A stretch of 64,000 nt of DNA from Deltaproteobacteria bacterium (GTDB taxonomy: Bacteria > Myxococcota_A > Polyangia > JACPQR01): the NCBI GenBank assembly GCA_016190375.1, contig JACPQR010000200.1, positions 1 to 64,000 on the forward strand, written 5' to 3'. Numbering within the stretch: the first letter of the stretch is position 1; each line of letters starts with the position of its first letter. Below are positions 9,848 to 20,750 of this stretch, piece after piece. Under the pieces are notes generated by a model, which saw only the letters and a program-made list of their open reading frames with translations, was not told the origin of the DNA and did no database searches. The position numbers and the translations under genes were made by a program.

Positions 9848-10483
9848 ATGCCGCCGACCGCCGGTCCGCCCGCAGGGTTCGACGCCGCAGGGTACGTGCA
9901 GATCGATCTCGAGCGCGGGGAGCTAGGAACCCGCGACGGCGGCAGCCGCCGGCACGTGATGATTCCGATCGACGTCCTGACCACCTTGGCGCGCGCGGCC
10001 ACCGACCGCGAGGGCGGAACCGCCGCGATGTACGCCGCCGGCCGTTCCTGGGGCGAGGGCCTGGGTGACGCGATCGCGCGCGACCTCGCTCGAGAGGGCG
10101 CGGCGGCGCGAGACTCCACGCCGCAGGCCTTCGCCGATCGCCTCTGCGGGGCCTTCGCGGCCATGGGTTGGGGGCGCACGGTGATCGAGACCTGGGGCGC
10201 AGGGCTGGTCGTCCTGATGCGGGGCCTTCCCGGGCAAGGCGCCGGACCCGAGCGCCACGTCATCGCGGGCGCGCTGGCTGGGATCGTGTCCACGATCGCG
10301 GGCAGGCAGTTCGCCTGCGCCGTGGTCGATCGGGGCATGCAGTCGGGGGAGGCGAGGTTCTTCCTGGGCGCTCCGCGCGCCGTGAAGGCCGCTCGGCGCT
10401 GGCACGACGAGGGCGGCGCTTCGGTAGGTGAGATCGTCTCGCGCCTCATGGCGGGTGGGGCCCAGAAGGAGAGCGGCGCATGA
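9848..10483 (+). CDS. V4R-like domain protein, unknown function
   Basis: The 211-residue soluble protein resembles V4R (4-vinyl-reductase-type, BchJ/XylR N-terminal) domains in layout: a GRSWGEGLGDAI helix, then a CGAFAAMGWGRTVIETW strand-turn, then VIAGALAGIVSTIAGRQFA and a terminal SGEARFFLGA strand. V4R domains often bind small hydrophobic ligands and act as sensors. The conserved cysteines seen in some V4R proteins are missing, so the assignment is tentative. Its stop overlaps the start of the next gene (ATGA), so the two are translationally coupled. Confidence 0.5.
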   Translation: MPPTAGPPAGFDAAGYVQIDLERGELGTRDGGSRRHVMIPIDVLTTLARAATDREGGTAAMYAAGRSWGEGLGDAIARDLAREGAAARDSTPQAFADRLCGAFAAMGWGRTVIETWGAGLVVLMRGLPGQGAGPERHVIAGALAGIVSTIAGRQFACAVVDRGMQSGEARFFLGAPRAVKAARRWHDEGGASVGEIVSRLMAGGAQKESGA

Positions 10484-11421
10484 GCGGGCAGAGCCAGATC
10501 GAGATCCTCGAGAGCCTGCTCTCCAGGGTGCGACGAAACCGCGACCTGCCAAGATCGCCGGCGCCGGCGACCGCGGCACATCCGACCGCCGAGGCGGCGA
10601 TCGCTTCGCCCATCTCGGAGCCCGCGCCGGAGCTCGTTCCCACAGCCGTCGCCGCGCCGGCCCCCGCGCCCGTCGCCGCGCCGGCCCCCGCACCCGTCGC
10701 CGCGCCGGCTCCCGCACCCGTCGCCGTGGCGGCTCCCGCGCCTGTCGCCGCGCCGGCTCCCGCGCCGGTCGCCGCGCCCGCGGCCGCTCCGGTCGTCGCG
10801 CCCGCTCCGGCGCCCGTCTCTCCATCCGTCCCGGCGCCGGTGCCCGTCCCCAAGCCGATTGCTTTCCCGATCGCTGCGCCGGCGCCAGCGCCAGAGGCCG
10901 CGCCCGTTCCGGCACCGGCGCCCGTTGCCGTGCCCGTTCCGGCACCGGCGCCCGTTGCCGCGCCCGTTCCGGCACCGGCGCCGGTCAGACCCGCGCCCTC
11001 GCGGCCGGCGATCCCCGTCCCGATCGCGAAGCCGAGCGCGCCGCCGCGACCCGTGTCCCAGCCGGGAATGCCGAGGCCCTCGGCGCCCGCCCCGGTGCCG
11101 GAGCGGCCCGCGCGTCCGGTCGAGGTCCCCAGGCCGGCCGCGCCTTTCCACTTGCGCGCCGTCGAGCCCGCTCCGCCGGATGCGCCGCGGACCGACGAGC
11201 GAGCAAGGACGCCCTCGCAACCCCCGCTTCGAGCCGTCGAGCCGGCACCGGCACCGCCGGCGCCTTCTCCTCCCGCGCCCGCCGCGCCTCCCTCCGCGCT
11301 GCGCCTCGAGCCCAGGGTCGCGGCGAGCGGACCGGTCGCGCAGGTCCGCAAGGAAGCGCCGTCGTCTCCCCCGGCGACGCTCGGGGAGCTCTTCGACGCC
11401 GCGCTCGCCCTCGGCGAGTGA
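10480..11421 (+). CDS. Low-complexity Ala/Pro/Val repeat protein with conserved-looking ends
   Basis: The 313-residue product starts at an ATG with AGGAG 8 nt upstream. Residues 1-25 form a likely amphipathic helix (QIEILESLLSRVRRNRDL). A long stretch rich in Ala, Pro and Val follows, built on APAPVAAPAP units. The last 15 residues (TLGELFDAALALGE) look ordered again. This resembles a tether with a binding motif at each end, by analogy with myxobacterial scaffold proteins; that is inference. No signal peptide is seen, so it should be cytoplasmic. Its stop lies within the left direct repeat of the insertion that follows. Confidence 0.6.
   Translation: MSGQSQIEILESLLSRVRRNRDLPRSPAPATAAHPTAEAAIASPISEPAPELVPTAVAAPAPAPVAAPAPAPVAAPAPAPVAVAAPAPVAAPAPAPVAAPAAAPVVAPAPAPVSPSVPAPVPVPKPIAFPIAAPAPAPEAAPVPAPAPVAVPVPAPAPVAAPVPAPAPVRPAPSRPAIPVPIAKPSAPPRPVSQPGMPRPSAPAPVPERPARPVEVPRPAAPFHLRAVEPAPPDAPRTDERARTPSQPPLRAVEPAPAPPAPSPPAPAAPPSALRLEPRVAASGPVAQVRKEAPSSPPATLGELFDAALALGE
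10645..10985 (+). repeat. Ala-Pro-Val coding repeat
   Basis: Degenerate repeats of about 30 bp on the theme GCGCCGGCCCCCGCGCCCGT encode (APAPVA)n. Near-identical units suggest recent expansion or contraction. Confidence 0.75.
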
Positions 11422-11430
11422 CGACTACCT
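11408..11430 (+). repeat. Left 23-bp direct repeat of the 4.9-kb insertion
   Basis: This segment (CCCTCGGCGAGTGACG, then ACTACCT) matches 16336-16358 at 22 of 23 positions. The left copy contains the stop codon of the Ala/Pro/Val protein; the right copy contains the stop codon of coaX. Removing one copy and the interval would leave the two genes convergent with stop codons 3 nt apart. Confidence 0.75.
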
Positions 11431-11513
11431 TTCGTCCTCCGGGCTCTTGACCGCCCCGGACAGCTCCGGCTCGCAACGACCGCCTCGCGCTCCTCTTGCG
11501 GCTCTGATTCTCG

Positions 11514-12158
11514 TCACTTCGAATCACTCCGGCGCGGCCCTGGCCAATCGACGGCCACTTGCCGGACCATGGCGCCCAGGTGACGCAAATCGTCGGCTCC
11601 CGTGCGCTCGAAGATGCGCTCCAAGTGTCGCTTCAAGGTTCCCAGCTTCATGCCGAGGCCGCGCTGCATGTCGCCACGCCGATCGTCGAGCGCCGCGGCG
11701 ACCAGTATCTCTTCGTCCGCCTGGGTAAGGCCCACGCGATTTGCGAGGGCCGTAGCAGCTGCCTCGAGCCTCGCTCTCAGCGGATCGATCCGTCCGGCGA
11801 CCACCTGCGCCCCGAAGTCGACGATCTGCTCGAGAAAGAAGGGCTTGACGAGGTACCGGGCATCGAGTTCGAAACACCGATTGGCGGTCTCGGTCGAGCA
11901 CACGGCCGTGGTCACGAGCACGGGCATGGTTGGCCATTTCTTCCGAAGCTCCGCCACAACGTCCAGCCCGTCGCCGCCCGGCACCAGTATGTCCACGATC
12001 GCGCCGGCTATCGGCGCCGAGCGCGCGAGGAACTCCATCGCCGCGTGGTAGGTGCTCACCGCTTCGGCGGCGGTTCCCGCACGCTCGAGTAGCTTGGCCA
12101 GGACTCGCGCCTGCTGCGGATCGTCCTCCAATACGAACACGGCCGGCGGAGCCTTCAT
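11514..12158 (-). CDS. Response regulator, receiver plus C-terminal HTH domain
   Basis: The 214-residue protein has a complete receiver: acidic pair in VLEDD, phosphoacceptor Asp in GAIVDILVPGGDG, Thr in VLVTTAV and Lys in LVKPF. The C-terminal part (GLTQADEEILVAAALDD...GTLKRHLERIFERTG) is a helix-turn-helix of the LuxR/GerE type. It should bind DNA when phosphorylated; no partner kinase is nearby. The start at 12158 was chosen because the receiver begins at once; upstream codons show no homology. It lies inside the putative insertion and is divergent from the repeat-containing regulator. Confidence 0.85.
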   Translation of the reverse strand: MKAPPAVFVLEDDPQQARVLAKLLERAGTAAEAVSTYHAAMEFLARSAPIAGAIVDILVPGGDGLDVVAELRKKWPTMPVLVTTAVCSTETANRCFELDARYLVKPFFLEQIVDFGAQVVAGRIDPLRARLEAAATALANRVGLTQADEEILVAAALDDRRGDMQRGLGMKLGTLKRHLERIFERTGADDLRHLGAMVRQVAVDWPGPRRSDSK

Positions 12159-12520
12159 GGGTCGTGAGAATAGGAAAGAATTCGGCGACCCGGGTCGCAA
12201 ATCCAAAGAACCCTGACATCCATCATTGGGCCGGCGTGGGCGCCCGTCAGAACCGCCTCGAGCCGCCGGTTGCGCACCCAAAGCGACCTGACGAGCTGAC
12301 CGCGATCCTCGGGGGAGCCTGCGGCGCGCGAGCTGCAGCCTGAGCAGGGCCCGACATCCAGTCCTGGGCCAACGTGGCTATTGGCATACTCGCCGGGTCG
12401 CGATACGCCCGGAGTGAATAGAGGGGTCTCACGTCTCACTTCCTCTGCACGGCATCCCCCCCTGCGTTCCCCGCTCGAGCAGGAGGGGCGGACGGGCCAG
12501 GATCTTGGCACGGCACGATC
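12159..12520. other. Intergenic region, no gene recognised
   Basis: About 360 bp between two divergent regulator genes. Reading frames on both strands have no plausible start and no family resemblance. A TTGGCACG box lies near 12503, but the following GC dinucleotide is 14 rather than 10 bp away, so it is not a good sigma-54 promoter. Confidence 0.4.
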
Positions 12521-13405
12521 ATGCATACGAGGGGAATGCCGACCTCTGACCCACGAGCGCGACGACCGAGTTCGGTGCTGGCTCCAGCCCGGGCGCGGGC
12601 TCCACGGGGCCCCGGCCCCGGCATGACGGGTGCGCGTGGTGATCAGCGCGGTCGCGGGAGCAGAGATGGCAAGGCGAGCAGGAGAACGAAGAACCCGGCA
12701 TGGGATTCGCGTACGGCCAGCTCGAAGCTCGAAGCTCGAAGCTCGAAGCTCGAAGCTCGAAGCTCGAAGCTCCAACCCGCGCCGATTGTCCTTCTGCTCC
12801 TGGAGCACGCAGAAAATCGGGCCGCAGTCAGCGGCACCCTGGCTGAACTCGGCTGCGACGTTCGGATGGCGCGGCTCGCCGAAGATGCCGGTCGTCTGGC
12901 ATATGAGGCGCCTCCGGACATCATTGTCGCGGAGGCTTCGTTCGATCACGACCGGGGGGCGGTTGGTTGCGCGCTGGCGCGCTCGCGGGCGCCGTCTGCG
13001 ACACTGCGGATACTCGTCGACCAGAGACGGGCCCATGAGCGAGTGATCGTCGAGAGGTTCGAACTCACGGACAGCATTCTGCCACTCGAGATGTTCGCCG
13101 ATTGGTGCAGCAATGTGCTTCCCCGCCTCGTGGCGGCGCACGCGGGGCTACGAAGCGCGCTTGGTCAGGAGCGACGGCCGCTCTCGCCAGTGCCAGGGTG
13201 CGGTGTACGAGTGGAGGTGAGGTTGCCGACGCTCCTGCAGGATCTCGAGGACGCGCTGATCCGGATCAACCTCCATGCTGCCCGCACGGACACGCAAGCT
13301 GCGGCATGGCTGGGCATCGATCCGGGCACGATGAGGAGCAAGATGCGAAAGCGAGGGATTCGCTCCCCACGCAGTAGAGTCCCTCCAGACCGCGGAGGCG
13401 CGTGA
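12521..13405 (+). CDS. Degenerate-receiver regulator with Fis-type HTH, interrupted by a heptamer tract
   Basis: From about residue 94 the frame encodes a receiver-like domain (PIVLLLLEHAEN, later PPDIIVAEASF). The acidic pair is reduced to Glu-His and the phosphoacceptor position appears to be Glu, so phosphorylation is unlikely. The C terminus (DTQAAAWLGIDPGTMRSKMR) is a Fis-type helix-turn-helix. The first 90 codons look non-native: no ribosome site at the ATG, Arg/Pro-rich, and a (AGCTCGA)7 tract read as LEARSSK repeats. An ATG at 12666 with GGGAG upstream is in another frame and would join the body if the tract gained one unit or lost two. The gene may be phase-variable or simply broken. 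Confidence 0.6.
   Translation: MHTRGMPTSDPRARRPSSVLAPARARAPRGPGPGMTGARGDQRGRGSRDGKASRRTKNPAWDSRTASSKLEARSSKLEARSSKLQPAPIVLLLLEHAENRAAVSGTLAELGCDVRMARLAEDAGRLAYEAPPDIIVAEASFDHDRGAVGCALARSRAPSATLRILVDQRRAHERVIVERFELTDSILPLEMFADWCSNVLPRLVAAHAGLRSALGQERRPLSPVPGCGVRVEVRLPTLLQDLEDALIRINLHAARTDTQAAAWLGIDPGTMRSKMRKRGIRSPRSRVPPDRGGA
12719..12772 (+). repeat. Heptanucleotide tandem repeat (AGCTCGA)x7.7
   Basis: Seven perfect copies plus five bases of an eighth. Because 7 is not a multiple of 3, each gain or loss of a unit changes which upstream start codon is in frame with the regulator body. Confidence 0.95.
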
Positions 13406-13516
13406 AGGTTCGCTCGGTGGCCGCGTCATCCTTCGCTTTGCGGTGCTCCAACTGCCGCGTCAGGATCTCTCCGCCTCCGGGTGATCAGCGTCAATACTCT
13501 GCCCGGTCGGCGACAA

Positions 13517-13813
13517 CTACTCTGTCCGTCCAGTGAAGGGCACCGTCGGCCCGGCCGTGCCGGGCTCGATCGCCCCGCTCAAGGAGGCGATGGCCCGCAC
13601 CGCAATGGCGAGGTCCGTGTGGAGCCCGGCGCCCGCGGCTGCGAGGGTGCAGGCGCGGAGGCACGTCGCCTCGACCGTCCCGTTACGGACGACGCGGCGC
13701 GCAGTCGCGTAGGCGCCGATCCGCGGCCACAGATCCCTGTTCGCTGCGCCGCCGAGCACCACGACCTCGCCGGTTGAGCGGACCCCCGCCTCGGTCTGCT
13801 CGACAGCGAGCAC
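13517..13813 (-). pseudogene. C-terminal remnant of an FGGY-family carbohydrate kinase
   Basis: The 98 codons encode only the last part of an FGGY sugar kinase (xylulokinase/glycerol kinase type): VVVLGGAANRDLWPRI corresponds to the GGGArS.lW.Qi motif, and LRACTLAAAGAGLHTDL to the GAALLAAVGAG helix. Full-length members have about 480-520 residues; the N-terminal ATPase half is absent, and the reading frame upstream runs into unrelated sequence. It is probably not functional. It sits inside the putative insertion, which supports a mosaic origin. Confidence 0.6.
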
Positions 13814-13986
13814 CTCCTGCTCCTCAATCGATTGGGGCTGTTCGTGGACGCGAGTATCCCACGTGCTCCACGCTACCCGCAGTCGCCGCGTGAAACCTCA
13901 CGGCTGAGGTGCGTGAACAACCTCACGTCGCGGAGAGCGGGAATATGCTCTTCTTCTCTCCTCGATTCCACGAGGAGGACAACGCC

Positions 13987-14472
13987 ATGGGGAAGATCGC
14001 CCGCTTCACGCTCGCCGTCGCCGCAACCGTCTACATTGGACTCGGAGCTCAGTCAGTTTTGGCCAACGACGCCAAGGTGTATCCCGGCTCCATGTGCATT
14101 GCGCGCGACGGCGCGAGTCAGGGCAGCGCTTTCTACGACTACCTTTGGGAGGACGGCAGCATCCGGAATTCCTCGGGGAACATCATCTGGGCGATTTGCC
14201 CCATTGTGCGCGACAGCACGGTGAGCGACATTGCCGACGTGGACGTGTCCATGCAGCTCGATGCGGGCGAGGAGCTCGACTGCTACATCGTGAGCTGCAC
14301 GGCCACCGGATCCACCTGCGACGAGGAGGCAGGCAATTGGGGACCGGGCGGGGGCAGGCAGACCCAGGACATGACCGTGCCGAGCGCCTGGAGCGACGGC
14401 TTCTACTACTTGGAGTGCAGCATGGAACCGGGTGCAGAGATCGTGTCGTTCAGAGTGGAAGAGGGCACTTGA
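13987..14472 (+). CDS. Small exported protein, unknown function
   Basis: The 161-residue protein starts at an ATG preceded by GAGGAGG. Residues 1-26 form a signal peptide (FTLAVAATVYIGLGAQSVLA). The mature part is about 135 residues with several Cys residues (CIARDG, CPIVRD, CYIVSC, CDEE, CSME) and beta-rich, acidic sequence, which suggests a disulfide-stabilised beta domain. The family is not recognised. The DNA is less GC-rich than the flanking chromosome. The next gene overlaps or follows it by 11 bp, so the two probably form an operon. Confidence 0.7.
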   Translation: MGKIARFTLAVAATVYIGLGAQSVLANDAKVYPGSMCIARDGASQGSAFYDYLWEDGSIRNSSGNIIWAICPIVRDSTVSDIADVDVSMQLDAGEELDCYIVSCTATGSTCDEEAGNWGPGGGRQTQDMTVPSAWSDGFYYLECSMEPGAEIVSFRVEEGT

Positions 14473-14483
14473 TAGGTCCGGTC

Positions 14484-15140
14484 GTGACCTGGCGGACCAT
14501 CACTGCGCTAGCGGCCGCGGGGGTGGCGGGCTTCGTCGTGCGCACTGCAACTTCTCCGGACCGGCAGGCTCCGGGGGCGGGCGAGGTCACTCGCCTGGCG
14601 AATCTTGAGCGGCGGATCGAGAGGGTCGAGCGGTCCGGTCTGCCCAGACGGCGCTCAGGCGCCCACGCCCCGATTTCGCCCGACGACTGGCCTGCAAGCC
14701 CACCGACCAACGCCGACGCCCCTGGCCAGATGTACCTGCCCACCGCCCAGACGACGCCTGCATCGCCTCCGCCGCCTAACGAGGAGGAGCAGGTCGCGGA
14801 TCGGCTTGCCCTCCTGGAGGACATGGTCCGTGAGGGCGCCGCCGCACCGCAACTCGAACGCGAGACCTGGGCCAAGGTGCAGGCGGGGCTGGAGAGACCC
14901 GAACTCGCAGGCACCACGCTCTCCGGCTTGGCCTGCTCGGCCACAGTATGCAGGGTCGAGGCCGTTCATGACACTGAGACCGAGGCGAATCGGTTCTGCC
15001 GCAGCTTCGGGCGCGAGCTCGGGTTCCGGAGCCGATTCTGGACGCGCACCGATCTCCACGATGGCCGTGTCCGGTCGCTTCAGTTCATGGCACCCGCGGG
15101 CCACCACTTGCCCCGGTTGCCACAAGACACGGAACCCTAA
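14484..15140 (+). CDS. Membrane-anchored hypothetical protein
   Basis: The 218-residue product begins with GTG, or with TTG at 14469 that overlaps the previous stop. An N-terminal hydrophobic helix (ITALAAAGVAGFVV) should anchor it with the rest outside the cytoplasm. A coiled-coil-like stretch (RLANLERRIERVERS) and a Pro-rich linker lead to a C-terminal domain with ACSATVCRVEAVH, where two Cys five residues apart may pair. Similar small domains with CxxxxCxVE motifs occur in myxobacterial proteins of unknown role. Its stop shares 4 bp with the stop of the convergent lipoprotein. Confidence 0.6.
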   Translation: MTWRTITALAAAGVAGFVVRTATSPDRQAPGAGEVTRLANLERRIERVERSGLPRRRSGAHAPISPDDWPASPPTNADAPGQMYLPTAQTTPASPPPPNEEEQVADRLALLEDMVREGAAAPQLERETWAKVQAGLERPELAGTTLSGLACSATVCRVEAVHDTETEANRFCRSFGRELGFRSRFWTRTDLHDGRVRSLQFMAPAGHHLPRLPQDTEP

Positions 15141-16159
15141 CCGGCATCGAAGCTGCGCCCCTCGTCGCAGTAGTCGTAGGGAAACACGAACTCCTCACAC
15201 TGCCCGGTGCGGATGTCGCACTCACTCGAGAGGCACTCGCGGTTCTCGCGGCATGGGGCGCGCGCGGCTCTCTCGGGCACACAGACCGCGGCGGTGTCGT
15301 CGCAAAACAGCATGGAGCCACAGTCGTCCGCGCGCCAAGCCGTCCCGGCCACCGTGCAGTTTCCTCCCTCACCGACCGTGAGCACGCAGAAATCGCCGGC
15401 ATCGCTGCGCTGGCAATGAAGGCCGTCGGAACACTGCCCGGCGCTCGGACTGCAGGTTCCCCCGACCTCAGCGTCAGGCAGGCATGCCTTCAGCTGAAAT
15501 CCCCGAGAAGGAAGGTGAACCACGAGCTGGTAGGGTCCGGGGCCGACCGCGGGCTCGCCGAGCGTGTCCTCGGTCTCGCAGTAGGCCGCCGGATCGCACT
15601 CGATCGAGCGGTGGCAGGCTCCCCGGAGCGACTGTGTCCCCACCAGATACTCGCTGCAGCCATACGGCGCCGTTCGCGGCTCCGCGCTCGCGCAGGAGAA
15701 TGCCTGTGCGGCAAGGCAGGTCTCGAGCCCGTCACGCTCGGCCATCAACAGACCTTCGGACCAACCCTGCGCGAGCGCCACTGTGAGACGCCCCGTGGTC
15801 TGGATGGCGCAGTTTCCGAGGGCTTGAGCTGACCAGCCCGCGTCGCAACAAGACGCCACTGCCTCGCACTCGGCTTCGGCGATTGGTCGGACCGCGGCCA
15901 CCAGGTCTGGTGCGGGCGCGCCGTCGAGGATGCCGTCGTTGTCGTCGTCGACATCGAGATCGTTGGGTAGTCCGTCGGCATCATGGTCGTCCGGATTCCA
16001 GTCGCGGTCCAGCATGGGGTCATTCCCGATCGCGTCAGGCGCTCCGTCGCCATTGCCGTCGTCGAAGGGCCCGGGGCCTGGGTCCGAGGGATCTTCGGAC
16101 TCGCTAGTCCAGCATCCGCACGCAAGACAGAGCGCCCAAGGAAACAACTTTCCGATCAT
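15137..16159 (-). CDS. Cys-rich lipoprotein with Asp-rich calcium-type repeats
   Basis: The 340-residue protein starts at an ATG preceded by GGAGGG. Its signal peptide ends in a lipobox (LCLACGC). An Asp-rich segment (DDHDADGLPNDLDVDDDND) resembles thrombospondin type 3 calcium-binding repeats. The rest holds more than twenty Cys residues, including motifs such as CRENRECLSSECD that recur in myxobacterial Dickkopf-like Cys-rich surface lipoproteins. A role in surface interaction is possible but not shown. The gene lies at the right end of the putative insertion. Confidence 0.75.
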   Translation of the reverse strand: MIGKLFPWALCLACGCWTSESEDPSDPGPGPFDDGNGDGAPDAIGNDPMLDRDWNPDDHDADGLPNDLDVDDDNDGILDGAPAPDLVAAVRPIAEAECEAVASCCDAGWSAQALGNCAIQTTGRLTVALAQGWSEGLLMAERDGLETCLAAQAFSCASAEPRTAPYGCSEYLVGTQSLRGACHRSIECDPAAYCETEDTLGEPAVGPGPYQLVVHLPSRGFQLKACLPDAEVGGTCSPSAGQCSDGLHCQRSDAGDFCVLTVGEGGNCTVAGTAWRADDCGSMLFCDDTAAVCVPERAARAPCRENRECLSSECDIRTGQCEEFVFPYDYCDEGRSFDAG

Positions 16160-16335
16160 CTCGGCCCTCCTTACTTGACCCGGCACGCGGAGATGTCCCC
16201 CGCAAGGTGCGGGGAGACGTCGCCCGGACAGAGAAAACTCTGGCATCGTGCGCGAAACCGAGCAAGGCGAAGGATCACGCGACCTGCGAGTGAGTTTTCA
16301 CGCGAATCCACGGGCTCGACGGCTTGAACCCCGAA

Positions 16336-16358
16336 CCCTCGGCGAGTGACGGCTACCT
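16336..16358 (+). repeat. Right 23-bp direct repeat, overlaps coaX stop
   Basis: Partner of 11408-11430. The segment GGCGAGTGACGGCTACCT contains a TGA matching the stop of the Ala/Pro/Val protein, followed by the CTA that is the coaX stop on the minus strand. Confidence 0.75.
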
Positions 16359-17117
16359 GTTTCGCTCGAAGAGGATGCGCAGGCCGTCGAGCGTCAGGAA
16401 CTCGTCCGTCGCCTCGATGGTGCGCGACTCGGAGCTGACGACGGAGGCCAGGCCGCCGGTCGCGAGGACGGCGCAGGGGAAGCCGAGCTCCGCCTTGAGG
16501 CGCTCGACCAGGCCGTCCACCAGTCCGACGTAGCCGAAGACGATCCCGCTCTGGATGGAGTGGACGCTGTTCTTTCCGAGCGCCGTGCGTGGCTTGACGA
16601 ACTCGACGCGGGGGAGCTTGGCGGCGGCGCGAAACAGCGCGTCGGCGGAGATGACCATCCCCGGGGCGATCACTCCGCCCAGGTACTCGCCCTTGGGGGA
16701 CACGCAGTCCGCCGTGGTCGCGGTGCCGAAGTCGACGACGATGACGCCTCCTCGAACGCGCTCGAAGGCCGCCACCGCGTTGACGATGCGATCCGCGCCT
16801 ACCTCGCGAGGGTTGTCGACGAGGAGCGCCATTCCGGTCTTCAGACCCGGGCCGACGAGCATGGGCTCGACGCGGAAGTACGCGCGGATCGCCTGCACGA
16901 CGGTGTCGCTGAGCGGCGGGACGACGCTCGCGCAGATCGCCTCGCCGATCTGACCGACGTCGAGCCCGCTCGCCTCGAAGAGCGATCTGAACAGGATCCC
17001 GTACTCGTCGCTCGTGCGGGTGCGGGAGCTCTCCACGCGGAAGTGCCGCGCGAGCGTCGTGCCCTCGTAGACGCCGAGCACGGTGTTGGTGTTTCCCACG
17101 TCGACGGCGAGGAGCAT
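16353..17117 (-). CDS. coaX: Type III pantothenate kinase
   Basis: The 254-residue enzyme phosphorylates pantothenate, the first step of coenzyme A synthesis. Type III hallmarks are present: the N-terminal phosphate-binding motif DVGNTNTVLGVY, GADRIVNAVAA, the acidic DFGTATTADC strand and GGVIAPGM. The length matches the family (about 250-260). The ATG at 17117 starts 2 nt after the stop of the double-kinase gene (TGACGATG), so translation is probably coupled to it. coaD, a later step of the same pathway, lies 7 kb away in another operon. Confidence 0.95.
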   Translation of the reverse strand: MLLAVDVGNTNTVLGVYEGTTLARHFRVESSRTRTSDEYGILFRSLFEASGLDVGQIGEAICASVVPPLSDTVVQAIRAYFRVEPMLVGPGLKTGMALLVDNPREVGADRIVNAVAAFERVRGGVIVVDFGTATTADCVSPKGEYLGGVIAPGMVISADALFRAAAKLPRVEFVKPRTALGKNSVHSIQSGIVFGYVGLVDGLVERLKAELGFPCAVLATGGLASVVSSESRTIEATDEFLTLDGLRILFERNR

Positions 17118-17119
17118 CG

Positions 17120-19588
<2,469 letters not shown>

Positions 19589-19597
19589 GGCGGGCCG

Positions 19598-19606
19598 ATT
19601 CTAGCA
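19598..19606 (-). promoter_or_regulatory. Extended -10 promoter element before the double kinase
   Basis: On the minus strand the sequence TGCTAGAAT is a TGnTANAAT extended -10 element. Initiation would fall about 3 nt before the TTG at 19588, again suggesting a leaderless transcript. Confidence 0.35.
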
Positions 19607-19628
19607 GAGGGCGCCGAGCCCCGAGAAA

Positions 19629-20746
<1,118 letters not shown>

Positions 20747-20750
<4 letters not shown>

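Larger units (their letters stand above)
11431..16335. mobile_element. Putative 4.9-kb genomic insertion between direct repeats
   Basis: The interval between the 23-bp repeats holds a response regulator, a regulator with a heptanucleotide tract, an FGGY-kinase remnant and three exported-protein genes. Several genes here are visibly less GC-rich than the flanks (for example 13980-14470), and intergenic space is larger. No integrase or transposase is present. The boundary is inferred only from the repeats and from content. Confidence 0.5.

Noticed and set aside
10446..11351. Minus-strand Gly/Ala-rich 301-codon frame opposite the Ala/Pro/Val gene
   Set aside because: It is only the complement of the repeat; the plus frame has the ribosome site and operon context.
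12503..12525. TTGGCACG box as a sigma-54 promoter for the repeat-containing regulator
   Set aside because: The GG and the following GC are 14 bp apart instead of 10.
12630..13046. 138-codon frame through the heptamer tract as a separate gene
   Set aside because: After the tract it is an out-of-frame shadow of the regulator body, with no family resemblance; kept only as evidence for possible frame switching.
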